A stretch of DNA of 64,000 nucleotides. Origin: Nonomuraea gerenzanensis. Lineage in GTDB: Bacteria > Actinomycetota > Actinomycetes > Streptosporangiales > Streptosporangiaceae. Positions 47,917-56,309 of the stretch are shown here, piece after piece. A model generated the notes under the pieces. That model saw nothing but the letters and a program-made list of their open reading frames with translations. It was not told the DNA's origin and made no database searches. Position 1 is the stretch's first letter, and every line of letters begins with the position of its first letter. The position numbers were made by a program, and so were the translations under genes. The stretch spans positions 10,842,501 through 10,906,500 of the forward strand of contig NZ_CP084058.1 of the NCBI RefSeq assembly GCF_020215645.1. The letters are read 5' to 3'.

Positions 47917-48372
47917 TTATTTTCCGGCGGGCGGCTCGATCCATCGGGGATCGTGCTCGGCCGCCAGTTGCTCGAACGTGCAACCGTCGATGAGCCGGTC
48001 GAGCATCCCGACGGCGACCGCGCACTCCGCGGGCGGATGCTCCTCCCGGCAGCGCAGCCCGTGGCGGAGCACCTCCTGCGCCACCCTGGCCCGTGCGATC
48101 TCGGCCTCCAGCTCGCCGATCCGCTCCCGCACCGCCGCCCGCCACTGCTCGCCCGGGGCGTCCAGCATCGCCCCCGCGGTGTCCAGAGGCACGCCGAGCC
48201 GCTGCATCGTGCGCAGGAAGACCAGGCGCCGCAGCTCCTGCCTGCCGTAGACCCGGCGGCCCTGGCGGCGGCCCGCCGGAGCGACCAGGGCGCGCTCCTC
48301 GTAGTACCGCAGCGCGGAGGCGTTCACGCCGAGCAGGCGCGCGGCCTCGCCGATCGGGATCGTGTCGTCCAT
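47917..48372 (-). CDS. MerR-family regulator
   Basis: A 151-residue MerR protein: helix-turn-helix IGEAARLLGVNASALRYYEE and wing RRVYGRQELRRL, a long dimer helix, then CREEHPPAEC in the C-terminal part and a third Cys (DGCTF). The Cys set suggests a metal or redox signal, but the spacing (CX8C) is not that of a known group. It is divergent from the TmrB-like gene, with a gap of 70 bp. ATG 48372. Confidence 0.85.
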   Translation of the reverse strand: MDDTIPIGEAARLLGVNASALRYYEERALVAPAGRRQGRRVYGRQELRRLVFLRTMQRLGVPLDTAGAMLDAPGEQWRAAVRERIGELEAEIARARVAQEVLRHGLRCREEHPPAECAVAVGMLDRLIDGCTFEQLAAEHDPRWIEPPAGK

Positions 48373-48442
48373 GACCCCATTGCACGCCATGTCCGCACGA
48401 AAGGTGTGAAGTCTCGGCGCCTTCCGCCCTAAGCTGAGCCGC

Positions 48443-49036
48443 ATGCTCGTGTGGATCAACGGCACGTTCGGGGTGGGCAAGACGCAGACCGCCTACGAGC
48501 TGCACCGCAGGCTGCCGGGAAGCGTGGTGTGCGACCCCGAGTACGTCGGCCTGGGCCTGCACAAGATGACCCCGCGCGCGCTGCGCTCGGACTTCCAGCG
48601 CCACCCGGCCTGGCGGCAGGGCGTGTTCGAGGTGCTGGACCTGGTGCTGGGCAAGCACAAGGGCGTGGTCGTCGCGCCGATGACGCTGGTCGAGCCCGCC
48701 TACTACGACGAGATCCTGGGCCGGCTGCGCGAGGCCGGCCACGACGTGCGCCACTTCGCGCTCGTCGCCGACCGGGAGACGGTGCTGGCACGGCTGCGGC
48801 AGCGTTCCCTGAGCCTCAGGCGCGAGGCGTTCGCGGTCGACCGGCTGGACGACTGCCTGGAGCGGCTGCGCACGCCGGCGTTCGCCGAGCACGTCGAGAC
48901 GGACCGGCTGACGGTGCCGCAGGTCGCCGAGCGGGTCGCGGCCGGTGCCGGGCTGAGCCTGGCGCCCAGCACCGGCGGCCCGCTGCGCCGGCGGCTGCGG
49001 CGGATCGGGGTCACCATCCGCCACATCAGGCTCTAG
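48443..49036 (+). CDS. TmrB-like P-loop ATPase
   Basis: A 197-residue P-loop protein starting MLVWINGTFGVGKTQTAYEL, closely like the start of TmrB, the tunicamycin-resistance protein of Bacillus; Walker A is GTFGVGKT at 7-14. The later segment CDPEYVGLGLHKM also fits this group. The C-terminal 25 residues are Arg-rich (RRRLRRIGVTIRHIRL). A role in tolerance to a nucleoside-type agent is possible, not shown. Its stop TAG lies in CTAG, which also provides the TAG of the convergent sigma gene. Confidence 0.75.
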   Translation: MLVWINGTFGVGKTQTAYELHRRLPGSVVCDPEYVGLGLHKMTPRALRSDFQRHPAWRQGVFEVLDLVLGKHKGVVVAPMTLVEPAYYDEILGRLREAGHDVRHFALVADRETVLARLRQRSLSLRREAFAVDRLDDCLERLRTPAFAEHVETDRLTVPQVAERVAAGAGLSLAPSTGGPLRRRLRRIGVTIRHIRL

Positions 49037-50286
49037 GAGTCGCCGTCCGGCACCCGGGGCTCCAGCCGGGCTGCCCTGGCGTGCAGGTAGCGCTGCTGGG
49101 GCAGGCTCATGGCGCGCTCCGCCGCCTCCCGGTACGCCGCGCGGGCCCCCTCGTGCTCCCCCGACATCTCCAGCAGGTGCGCCCGGACCGCGTACAGCCG
49201 GTGGTCGCCGGACAGCCGCTCGTCGCCGGCGAGCCCTTCGAGCAGGTCGAGCCCGGCCCTGGGGCCGCGCGCCATGGCCACGGCGACGGCGTGGTTGAGC
49301 GCGATCATGGGGTTGTCCGAGCCGCGCAGCAGCAGCTCGTACAGCGCCGCGATCTGCGGCCAGTCGGTCTCCTCCGCCGTCGGCGCCTCGTCGTGCAGGG
49401 CGGCGATGGCGGCCTGGAGCTGGTACGGCCCCGGGGTGCCGCGCGAGAGCGCGTCCGTGACCAGCTCGACGCCCTCGGCGATGAAGGCGGCGTGCCACAG
49501 CGTGCGGTCCTGCTCGGCCATGGGGATCAGCGTGCCGTCGCGGCCGGTGCGGGCGGGGCGGCGCGCGTCGGTGAGCAGCATGAGGGCCAGCAGCCCCGCC
49601 GCCTCGGCGTCGCCGGGCAGCAGCCGGTGCACCATGCGGGCCAGCCTGATCGCCTCGGCCGTCAGCTCGGCCCGGTGCAGGTCGGGGCCGGAGGTGCTGG
49701 CGTACCCCTCGTTGAAGATCAGGTAGAGCACGTGCAGCACCGCCCGCGTGCGCTCCGCGCGCTCGGCGGCCCCCGGCAGGCGGAACGGCACCCCGCTGTC
49801 CTTGACGCGCTGCTTGGCCCGCGTGATGCGGCGGGTCATGGTGGCCTCGGACGTCATGAAGGCGCGGGCGATCTGCACCGTGGTCAGGCCGCCGACCGCG
49901 CGCAGCGTGAGCGCGAGCTGCGAGGGCGGCGACAACGACGGGTGGCAGCACAGGTACAGCAGCACGAGCGTGTCGTCCGACACGGGCGGCGGCCGGTCGG
50001 CGGGCGGGGACAACCACTCGTCCGGCAGCGCGCGGGCGGCCACGGTGTCCTCGCGGCGGCGGCGGGCCTGCTCGGCGCGGAGCAGGTCCGTCAGGCGGCG
50101 GGCGGCCACGGTGATGAGCCAGGCCCGCGGATCGTCGGGCACGCCGTCCCCCTGCCACTGTGTGGCCGCCGCGAGCAGCGCCTCCTGTACCGCGTCCTCG
50201 GCGAGGTCGAAGTGCCCGTAGCGGCGCACGACCGCGCCGAGGACCTGCGGCGCCAGCTCGCGCAGCAGGTCCTCGGATCCGCCCAT
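49033..50286 (-). CDS. ECF-type RNA polymerase sigma factor with C-terminal extension
   Basis: Sigma region 2 is seen in VRRYGHFDLAEDAVQEALL and region 4 in LTLRAVGGLTTVQIARAFM, within the first 190 residues. A further 200 residues of TPR-like helices follow (for example EYLL- and AVAVAMARGP-type repeats). This layout and the adjacent YCII gene are those of the ECF42 group, in which the C-terminal domain controls the sigma factor in place of an anti-sigma factor. ATG 50286 is 5 bp from the YCII stop; 417 residues. Confidence 0.9.
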   Translation of the reverse strand: MGGSEDLLRELAPQVLGAVVRRYGHFDLAEDAVQEALLAAATQWQGDGVPDDPRAWLITVAARRLTDLLRAEQARRRREDTVAARALPDEWLSPPADRPPPVSDDTLVLLYLCCHPSLSPPSQLALTLRAVGGLTTVQIARAFMTSEATMTRRITRAKQRVKDSGVPFRLPGAAERAERTRAVLHVLYLIFNEGYASTSGPDLHRAELTAEAIRLARMVHRLLPGDAEAAGLLALMLLTDARRPARTGRDGTLIPMAEQDRTLWHAAFIAEGVELVTDALSRGTPGPYQLQAAIAALHDEAPTAEETDWPQIAALYELLLRGSDNPMIALNHAVAVAMARGPRAGLDLLEGLAGDERLSGDHRLYAVRAHLLEMSGEHEGARAAYREAAERAMSLPQQRYLHARAARLEPRVPDGDS

Positions 50287-50291
50287 GCCGA

Positions 50292-50708
50292 TCAGAACCC
50301 CATGTCGTCGGCCGACTCCATGATCGGCCTGATGTCGGCGTAGGCGTTGGCGTAGGCGCCCTCCGGGCCCGGGCACCGCCCCAGCCGGCCGGCGATCTCC
50401 AGCGCCCTGTCGAAGCTCTCGCACTCCACCACCCAGTAGCCGGCCAGCACCTCCTGGGTCTCGGCGTACGGGCCGTCGGTCACGTACGGGACCCCGTCAC
50501 GCCTGCCGACCCTGCGGGTGTGCACCGGCGCCGCCAGGCCGCGCGTCTCGACCAGCTCGCCCGACTCCTCCAGCTCCTTGTTCACGGTCGTCATGAACGT
50601 CGTCATGGCCGCCAGGTCCTCCTCGGACCAGGGGCCGCGGCCCGCGTCCTTGCCGGACATCTCGTCGTAGTCCTGCTGGGAGGCGTACGACAGGATCATG
50701 TACTTCAC
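50292..50708 (-). CDS. YCII-related (DGPF) protein
   Basis: A 138-residue protein of the YCII/DGPF family: MKYMILSYASQQDYDEM at the start and VTDGPYAETQEVLAGYWVVE in the centre, with the DGPxxE signature. Such genes are standard partners of ECF42 sigma genes and are often targets of them. It lies directly upstream of the sigma gene on the same strand. Biochemical function is unknown. Confidence 0.9.
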   Translation of the reverse strand: MKYMILSYASQQDYDEMSGKDAGRGPWSEEDLAAMTTFMTTVNKELEESGELVETRGLAAPVHTRRVGRRDGVPYVTDGPYAETQEVLAGYWVVECESFDRALEIAGRLGRCPGPEGAYANAYADIRPIMESADDMGF

Positions 50709-50789
50709 GGGGGTCGTCCTCTCTCTCGTGAGCTCTCAGCAGGGACGTCGGAGCCGAGGCGGCGCACCGGACATGGCACCATCGACGAC

Positions 50790-51578
50790 GTGTCCTACGC
50801 AACGACCCCCGCAGGGGTGAAGCTGTCCTACCAGGTCAGAGGCTCCGGATCGGCCCTCGTGCTGCTGCAGGGGCAGGCCAACGACCACCACTGGTGGGAC
50901 TCCGTGCGCGAGGACTTCGGCTCGTACCTGACCATCACCCTCGACTACCGGGGCACCGGCGACAGTGACAAGCCCGACGAGCCGTACAGCACGCGCGGGT
51001 TCGCCGAGGACGTGCTGGCCGTGCTCGACGAGGTGGGGGTCGAGCGGGCGCACGTGTACGGCACCTCGATGGGCGGCCGGGTGGCCCAGTGGCTGGCGGC
51101 CGGGCATCCCGGCCGGGTCGGGGCGCTGGTGCTCGGCTGCAGCTCGCCGGGCGGCGCCCACGGGGTGGAGCGTGACAACGACGTGCGCAGGTCGCTGGCC
51201 CAGCCCGACCGGGCCGCCGCCGAGCGGGCGCTGCTGGAGCTGATGTACACGCCCGCCTGGCTGGCCGTCCACCCCGGCCCGTACCGGACGATCGGCGACC
51301 CGCGCATGCCCGCCCACGCGCGCCGCCGCCACCTGGCCGCCAGCGCCGGGCACGACGCCTGGGACGTGCTGCCCGCCATCGAGGCGCCCACGCTGGTCGT
51401 GCACGGCACCGACGACGTCTTCAATTCGGCGGCGAACGCTCCGCTGCTGGCCGGGCGCATCCCCGGAGCCGAGCTGCGCCTGATCGAGGGCGCGCGGCAC
51501 GCCTACTTCGAGGAGTTCAGGCAGGTGGCGAGCCCGATGGTGCTGGAGTTCCTGCGGCGGCACGCGCACCTCGTCTGA
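50790..51578 (+). CDS. Alpha/beta-fold hydrolase
   Basis: A 262-residue hydrolase with nucleophile elbow GTSMGG, an Asp in VVHGTDDVFN and a His in EGARHAYFEE, forming the triad. The oxyanion strand VLLQGQANDHHWW and DYRGTGDSDKP are as in this superfamily. GTG 50790 was chosen since it starts the first strand (YATTPAGVKLSYQ). It is divergent from the YCII gene. The substrate is unknown; esters or lactones are typical. Confidence 0.88.
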   Translation: MSYATTPAGVKLSYQVRGSGSALVLLQGQANDHHWWDSVREDFGSYLTITLDYRGTGDSDKPDEPYSTRGFAEDVLAVLDEVGVERAHVYGTSMGGRVAQWLAAGHPGRVGALVLGCSSPGGAHGVERDNDVRRSLAQPDRAAAERALLELMYTPAWLAVHPGPYRTIGDPRMPAHARRRHLAASAGHDAWDVLPAIEAPTLVVHGTDDVFNSAANAPLLAGRIPGAELRLIEGARHAYFEEFRQVASPMVLEFLRRHAHLV

Positions 51579-51598
51579 TCCGTGCTAGGTTGACGGCC

Positions 51599-51628
51599 AT
51601 GTCCAGCCCTGAGGCATCCAGACGCTAG
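51599..51628 (+). CDS. Nine-codon leader peptide upstream of the exporter gene
   Basis: ATG to TAG encodes MSSPEASRR. The extended -10 element TGCTAGGTT at 51583-51591 would start transcription near this ATG, so the peptide is probably translated leaderless. A hairpin starts at the last base of its stop codon. This is the usual form of a leader peptide for ribosome-stalling control of a drug-resistance gene. Confidence 0.6.
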   Translation: MSSPEASRR

Positions 51629-51823
51629 CCACCGGTCGTCCGGTGGCACTTTCGCGCTGCCTCCCCGCCCTCTCCAGTTGAGGCGGGTGTTCTTCGTGGG
51701 CGCTCTCGCCATCCGGATCACCGGCTCACGGGCCCATCCAGCCTGAGCCACGCGCTGCCAGGCTGATCCATCACGAGCGGGACCGGTCTGCCGTCCCGCC
51801 CGGCTTCCTGTGAGAGCTGTCTG
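51628..51823 (+). promoter_or_regulatory. Structured 5' leader (attenuator) of the exporter gene
   Basis: A perfect 8-bp stem GCCACCGG/CCGGTGGC with a 4-base loop lies at 51628-51647. Further hairpins follow: CCCGCC/GGCGGG at about 51668-51692, and GCGGGAC/GTCCCGC just before the exporter start. The whole 195-bp region holds no other ORF of note. Alternative folding when a ribosome stalls on the leader peptide could switch exporter expression. Confidence 0.55.
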
Positions 51824-52996
51824 ATGCCTTTCGCTGTCTACCTGCTCGGGCTGGCGGTCTTCGCCCAGGGCACGTCCGAGTTCATGTTGTCCGGGCTGGT
51901 GCCCGCCATCGCCCGCGACCTGGGCGTCTCCATTCCGGCCGCAGGGCTGCTCACCTCGGCGTTCGCCGCCGGGATGGTGGTGGGGGCGCCGCTGATGGCC
52001 GCCCTGAGCCTGCGGTTGTCCCGGCGCTCCGCGCTGCTCGCGTTCCTGCTCGTCTTCCTGCTGGCGCACGTGGTCGGCGCGGTCACCACCAGCTACGCGG
52101 TGCTGGTCGGCACCCGGGTCGTGGCGGCGCTGGCCAACGCCGGGTTCCTGGCCGTGGCCATGGCCACCGCCGTCGCCCTGGCGCCCGCCGACGCCAAGGG
52201 GCGCGCCACCTCCGTCCTGCTGGGCGGGGTCACCCTCGCCTGCGTGGCCGGGGTGCCCGGCGGCGCGCTGCTGGGCGAGCTGTGGGGCTGGCGCTCGGCG
52301 TTCTGGGCGGTGGCCGTGGCGCTGGTGCCGGCCGTCTTCGCGGTACTGAAGTCCGTGCCCCGCACGGCTCCCGGCGGGGCGGCCGAGGGCGCGCGGGGCG
52401 AGCTGCGGACCCTGCGCCGGCCCCGGCTGCTGGTGCTCCTGCTGCTCGGCGCCCTGGTGAACGGCGCCACCTTCTGCACCTTCACCTACCTGGCGCCGGT
52501 GCTCACCGATGTCAGCGGGATCGGCTCCGCCTGGATGCCGGCGATGCTCGCGCTGTTCGGGCTCGGCTCCTTCGCCGGGGTGACGATCAGCGGGCGGCTG
52601 GCGGACCGGCGGCCCGTGCCGCTGCTGGTCGCCGGCGGGCTGGCGCTGGCGGCGGGCTGGGCCACGTTCGCGATGACGGCGGGGGCGACGGTGCCGGCGA
52701 TCGTGCTGGTCCTCGTCCAGGGCACGCTGTCGTTCGCGGTGGGGTCCACGCTGATCTCCCAGGTCCTGTACGCGGCCACCGGCGCTCCCACGCTGGGCGG
52801 CGCCTTCGCCACGGCGGCGTTCAACGTGGGCGCCACGCTCGGCCCCTGGCTGGGCGGCCTGGCCATCGGGCACGGGCTCGGGTTCCGGTCGCCGCTGTGG
52901 GTGAGCGCCGTGATGGTCGCGCTCGCGCTGGCCGTCGCCGGGGTCGCCGGGCTGCGTAATCGGATGGAGGTCGATCTTCGGGCTGGGGCACAGTGA
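51824..52996 (+). CDS. MFS exporter, chloramphenicol-resistance (Cml/CmlR) type
   Basis: A 390-residue, 12-helix MFS transporter. The N-terminus MPFAVYLLGLAVFAQGTSEF and the second-helix part SGLVPAIARDLGVSIPAAG are very close to the chloramphenicol exporters of Streptomyces. The MFS motif C-type stretch VAGVPGGALLGELWGW follows. GTGA overlap couples it to the next gene. A leader peptide and hairpins precede it, as expected for an antibiotic-induced gene. The real drug range cannot be told from sequence. Confidence 0.87.
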   Translation: MPFAVYLLGLAVFAQGTSEFMLSGLVPAIARDLGVSIPAAGLLTSAFAAGMVVGAPLMAALSLRLSRRSALLAFLLVFLLAHVVGAVTTSYAVLVGTRVVAALANAGFLAVAMATAVALAPADAKGRATSVLLGGVTLACVAGVPGGALLGELWGWRSAFWAVAVALVPAVFAVLKSVPRTAPGGAAEGARGELRTLRRPRLLVLLLLGALVNGATFCTFTYLAPVLTDVSGIGSAWMPAMLALFGLGSFAGVTISGRLADRRPVPLLVAGGLALAAGWATFAMTAGATVPAIVLVLVQGTLSFAVGSTLISQVLYAATGAPTLGGAFATAAFNVGATLGPWLGGLAIGHGLGFRSPLWVSAVMVALALAVAGVAGLRNRMEVDLRAGAQ

Positions 52997-53790
52997 GACG
53001 CATGGATGCCGCCGCACATTTCCACCGGGAAGTACGCGCCTTCCACGACGCCGCACGCGAGGCGGCCGAGGCGGGTGACGCGCCCGCCGTGCCGTCCTGC
53101 CCGGACTGGACGATGTCCGACCTGGTGTTCCACCTGGCCGGGGTGCATCGCTTCGTGATCGCCGTCGTCAGGGACCGGCTCGACGCGCCGCCGGACCTCG
53201 CCGACCTGGGCAGAACGGAGTTTCCCGCCGACACGGCGGGCTGGCCGGTGCTCGGCCGGAGCCCGACTCACGGGCCGATCCCCGCCACGCTGCTCGACGC
53301 CTTCGAGGAGGGTGCGGGGCGGCTGGAGGCCCTGTTCAGGCAGCGTCCGCCGGACGAGCAGGTGTGGACGTGGTCGCGGGAGCAGACGGTCGGGTTCTGG
53401 CTGCGGATGCAGGTCATCGAGGCCGCCGTGCACCGCTGGGACGCCGAGAACGCCGTCGGCGCGCCCGGCCCGATCCACGAGGAGATCGCGGCCGACGCGA
53501 TCACGCAGACGTTCGAGGTGATGGCGCCGACGCGGCGGGCCTGGACGTCGGCGCCGCCGGGGGCGGGCGAGCGGTTCCGGTTCCTGCGGACGGACGGGCC
53601 TGGCGAGTGGGTGGTGTGCTTCGACGGCGAGCGCGTACGGCTCGGCGGTGAGGCGTTCGACGTCGAGCTGGCCGGTACGGCGTCGGAGCTGATGTTGTTC
53701 CTCTGGCAGCGGATCCCGGCCGAGGCGCTGGCCGTGCGCGGCGACAAGGCCGTGCTCGACCGCTACTTCGAGCTGGTTCCGCCCATCTGA
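52993..53790 (+). CDS. Maleylpyruvate isomerase-family (mycothiol-dependent/DinB-like) protein
   Basis: A 265-residue protein whose N-terminal half is a DinB-like four-helix bundle with SCPDWTMSDLVFHLAGVHRF: the His and following residues form a metal site with a later HRWDAE. The C-terminal half is a small alpha/beta domain of the MDMPI type. Such proteins use mycothiol in some cases. GTG 52993 overlaps the exporter stop; ATG 53002 is an alternative. It probably shares the exporter's transcript. Confidence 0.82.
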   Translation: MRRMDAAAHFHREVRAFHDAAREAAEAGDAPAVPSCPDWTMSDLVFHLAGVHRFVIAVVRDRLDAPPDLADLGRTEFPADTAGWPVLGRSPTHGPIPATLLDAFEEGAGRLEALFRQRPPDEQVWTWSREQTVGFWLRMQVIEAAVHRWDAENAVGAPGPIHEEIAADAITQTFEVMAPTRRAWTSAPPGAGERFRFLRTDGPGEWVVCFDGERVRLGGEAFDVELAGTASELMLFLWQRIPAEALAVRGDKAVLDRYFELVPPI

Positions 53791-53973
53791 CTGGTCGGGC
53801 GCGGCCGGGGCGGTCGGCGGCTCGCCTGGTGCTTCGCCTCGGCGGGGCTCATCGCCGTCCTGGGCGGGGCGCAGCCGCCGGTGGCCGTGCGGGTGCTGGA
53901 GGCGCGTGCGGGGCGGCGCTGATCGTCTTCGCCGCCCTCCTCGCCGCCAGGCTGCTGCCGGGCAGTTCGTGGA
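53791..53973 (+). pseudogene. Possible relic of a membrane protein gene
   Basis: The gap between two genes reads, in one plus frame, a short hydrophobic stretch (LAWCFASAGLIAVLGGA) up to a stop, and after a one-base shift a second one (ALIVFAALLAARLLPG). Together they look like a decayed transporter C-terminus broken by a frameshift. The parent family cannot be named. It could also be plain intergenic DNA with high coding-like GC. Confidence 0.3.
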
Positions 53974-54426
53974 TCACCGCAGCAGCGGCAGCCGCCCGGT
54001 GAGCCGCTCCACGACCGCCCGGGGCCCGAACAGGCTGACCGCGTAGTACGGCGGCTCCTCCGTGCGCGCCAGCTCGGCCAGGTACTCGTCGTAGACGTTG
54101 GTCCGCTGCGCGATGGCCACCATGTCGGCCACCACCAGGTCGGGCTCGGCGGCGGCCTCCTGCCTGATCCGGCCCACGATCGCGGCCGGCGCCCCCAGCA
54201 CCGTGCAGCCCGTCCACGGCAGCCCCGCGTGCGCGAGCCCGGAGGCGTCCACCCCGCCGGACCCCACGATGGCCGGCACGGACACCCCGGTGGAGGCCGC
54301 CAGGCAGGCCGCCGCGTTGGCCTGCAGCCCCCGGGGCAGGTCGCGGTCGATCACGATCACCCACTTGACCGCCAGCTCCTTGGTGGGCAGATCGGTACGG
54401 CGTTCCAGCTCGTCGAGCACGGTCAT
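53974..54426 (-). CDS. DUF2000 family protein
   Basis: A 150-residue protein of the DUF2000 group, with the N-terminal WVIVIDRDLPRGLQANAAA and the central GLPWTGCTVLGA. The fold is related to peptidyl-tRNA hydrolase 2. GGAGG lies about 12 bases before ATG 54426. It is divergent from an Lrp/AsnC gene, and a perfect palindrome is between them, so it is probably the target of that regulator. Function unknown. Confidence 0.83.
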   Translation of the reverse strand: MTVLDELERRTDLPTKELAVKWVIVIDRDLPRGLQANAAACLAASTGVSVPAIVGSGGVDASGLAHAGLPWTGCTVLGAPAAIVGRIRQEAAAEPDLVVADMVAIAQRTNVYDEYLAELARTEEPPYYAVSLFGPRAVVERLTGRLPLLR

Positions 54427-54500
54427 CGACGCATCCCTCCTCCGAAGTTGTCCCAGCAGAGTCACACCGAGCCCGCCGTTCCACCAACCAGAAAGCTGAT

Positions 54501-54521
54501 TTTCCGAAGATAATTCGGAAA
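54501..54521. promoter_or_regulatory. Lrp-type operator between DUF2000 and Lrp genes
   Basis: A perfect 8-bp inverted repeat TTTCCGAA-N5-TTCGGAAA with an AT-rich centre lies 14 bases before the Lrp start and 75 bases before the DUF2000 start. It fits an Lrp/AsnC dimer site for autoregulation and control of the neighbour. Confidence 0.65.
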
Positions 54522-54534
54522 CCCGTGCCACGAT

Positions 54535-55035
54535 GTGCACGTGGACGAACTTGATACGGCGATACTCGCCGAGCTGCAGCGCGACGGCCGCCAGACCAAC
54601 CGCGAGCTGGCCGAGCACCTCGGCATCGCCCCCTCGACCTGCCTGGAGCGGGTGCGCTCGCTGCGCTCGTCCGGCGTCATCGAGGGCTTCCACGCCGAGG
54701 TCAACCTGGACGCGATCGGCCGCCCGGTGCAGGCGCTGATCAACGTGCGCCTGCACCCCAAGATCCGCGAGGCGGTGGAGGGCTTCCGCGACTACGTGGC
54801 CGCGTTGCCGGAGACGCTGGCCGTGTTCGTCGTGTCGGGCGGCGACGACTTCATCATCCAGGTCGGCGTGCGCGACGCGGGGCATCTGCGCGACTTCGTG
54901 CTCGACCACGTCTCGCGGCACCGCAACATCGCCGACGTGCGCACCTCGCTGGTCTACGACCACATCCGCAAGACCTCGGTGGAGGTGCTGCCGCCCGAGC
55001 GGCCCTCGCGACCGCGTACGGGGCGCAAACGCTGA
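54535..55035 (+). CDS. Lrp/AsnC-family regulator
   Basis: A 166-residue feast/famine regulator: LDTAILAELQRDGRQTNREL and AEHLGIAPSTCLERVRSL form the helix-turn-helix, and the C-terminal RAM domain starts at about residue 70, with VFVVSGGDDFIIQVGVRD as its ligand-binding strand region. The start is GTG 54535 or 54541. It likely senses an amino acid and controls the divergent DUF2000 gene. Confidence 0.92.
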   Translation: MHVDELDTAILAELQRDGRQTNRELAEHLGIAPSTCLERVRSLRSSGVIEGFHAEVNLDAIGRPVQALINVRLHPKIREAVEGFRDYVAALPETLAVFVVSGGDDFIIQVGVRDAGHLRDFVLDHVSRHRNIADVRTSLVYDHIRKTSVEVLPPERPSRPRTGRKR

Positions 55036-55118
55036 GCCGCCACGACCCGCCGCGGCCGTGAACGTGTGGTGGCCGCAACACTAAATAAGTGGTGCCCGTA
55101 TGGGCTGTCCGGTTACGG

Positions 55119-55298
55119 TTACGGCAGGTCAGCGAGCGGACAAGGGGTGGCGATGCCGCTGGCGGCGCCTCGCCGCGCCCTGTCCGCCTGCCAGCCTGCG
55201 AACCCGCGGCTCACCCGTACGGAGTCGTCCGACGGCGAGGCGATGGTCACCAGGGGCACCGTCCGAAACCCCGAGATGATCGCGAGCCGCGGGTTCAC
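55119..55298 (-). CDS. Small ORF (59 residues) coupled to the proline iminopeptidase gene
   Basis: GTG 55298 overlaps the stop of the iminopeptidase as GTGA and runs 59 codons to TAA. About 88% of codons end in G or C, which is as expected for a coding frame here. The product starts VNPRLAIISGFRTVPLV and has no known domain or membrane helix. It may be a real short gene, or the remaining end of a larger one. The region 55036-55118 before it shows nothing else. Confidence 0.4.
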   Translation of the reverse strand: MNPRLAIISGFRTVPLVTIASPSDDSVRVSRGFAGWQADRARRGAASGIATPCPLADLP

Positions 55299-56266
55299 CC
55301 CTCCTTGGCCGGCGCGAAGCCCTCGATGGCCTCGAACAGCAGCTTCCTGAACGTCTCACTGCCCGTGTGCCCGGAGTCGGCCACCACGTGCAGGCGGGCG
55401 TCCTTCCAGACCTTGGTCAGCTCCCACGGCGTCAGCAGCGGCCCGCCCAGGTCTAGGCGGCCGTGGACCAGCACTCCGGGGATGCCGGCCAGCCGTCCCG
55501 CGTTCCGCAGCAGCACGCCCTCCTCCAGCCAGGCGCCGTTGGAGAAGTAGTGGGAGCAGATGCGCACCATCGCCATCTGCGCGGCGGCGGGCCGGTCGCT
55601 GTAGGCGCCGGGCTTGCCGTTGACCTCCTGGGAGATCACCGCGTCCTCCCAGGCGAGCCAGTCCTGGCAGGCGCGCTCCCGCACCTGCGGGTCGGGGGCG
55701 GTCAGCAGTCGCGAGTACGCCGCCAGCACCTTGAAGACGTCCCCGTCGCGATCGGCCTCGGGCACTCCCTGGAGGAAGCGCTCCTGCGCCTCCGGGAAGA
55801 ACCGGCCCACGCCCCGGTAGAGCCACTCGATCTCGGAGCGCCGCGTCATCGTGACCGAGGGGATGACGATCTCCGACACCCGCTCGGGATGGGTCTCGGC
55901 GTAGGCCAGGATCAGCGTCGAGCCCCACGACCCGCCGTACAGCAGCCACCGGTCGATGCCGAGATGCTCGCGCAGCCGCTCCATGTCGGCGATCAGGTGC
56001 TGGGTGGTGTTGTGGGTCAGGTCGGTGGCCGGGTCGCTGGCATGCGGGCGGCTTCGGCCACAGTTGCGCTGGTCGAACAGCACGATGCGGAACCGTTCCG
56101 GATCGAACGCGCGGCGCGCGCCGACCGAGCAGCCCGAGCCGGGCCCGCCGTGCACGACCACGGCGGGCTTGCCCTCCGGGTTGCCGCAGACCTCCCAATA
56201 GACCAGGTTGCCGTCGCCGACGTCGAGCATGCCGTGCTCGTACGGTTCGATCGCGGGATACACCAA
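55295..56266 (-). CDS. pip: Proline iminopeptidase
   Basis: Removes N-terminal proline from peptides. An alpha/beta hydrolase of the S33 family, 323 residues. The oxyanion motif is VVHGGPGSGC, the nucleophile elbow is GGSWGSTLILAY, and the Asp and His are in HGRLDLGGP and ADSGHTG. FDQRNCGRSRPHA, a Pip signature, is also present. GTG 56266 is the likely start. No regulator is beside it. Confidence 0.93.
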   Translation of the reverse strand: MVYPAIEPYEHGMLDVGDGNLVYWEVCGNPEGKPAVVVHGGPGSGCSVGARRAFDPERFRIVLFDQRNCGRSRPHASDPATDLTHNTTQHLIADMERLREHLGIDRWLLYGGSWGSTLILAYAETHPERVSEIVIPSVTMTRRSEIEWLYRGVGRFFPEAQERFLQGVPEADRDGDVFKVLAAYSRLLTAPDPQVRERACQDWLAWEDAVISQEVNGKPGAYSDRPAAAQMAMVRICSHYFSNGAWLEEGVLLRNAGRLAGIPGVLVHGRLDLGGPLLTPWELTKVWKDARLHVVADSGHTGSETFRKLLFEAIEGFAPAKEG

Positions 56267-56309
56267 GGGCTCCTCTCAGCAATGTAACAGCGCTTCAATA
56301 TAGCGGCCG

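Noticed and set aside
55066..55350. 94-codon plus-strand ORF near the pip 3' end
   Set aside because: It overlaps pip and the better-supported minus-strand small ORF, and has no domain.
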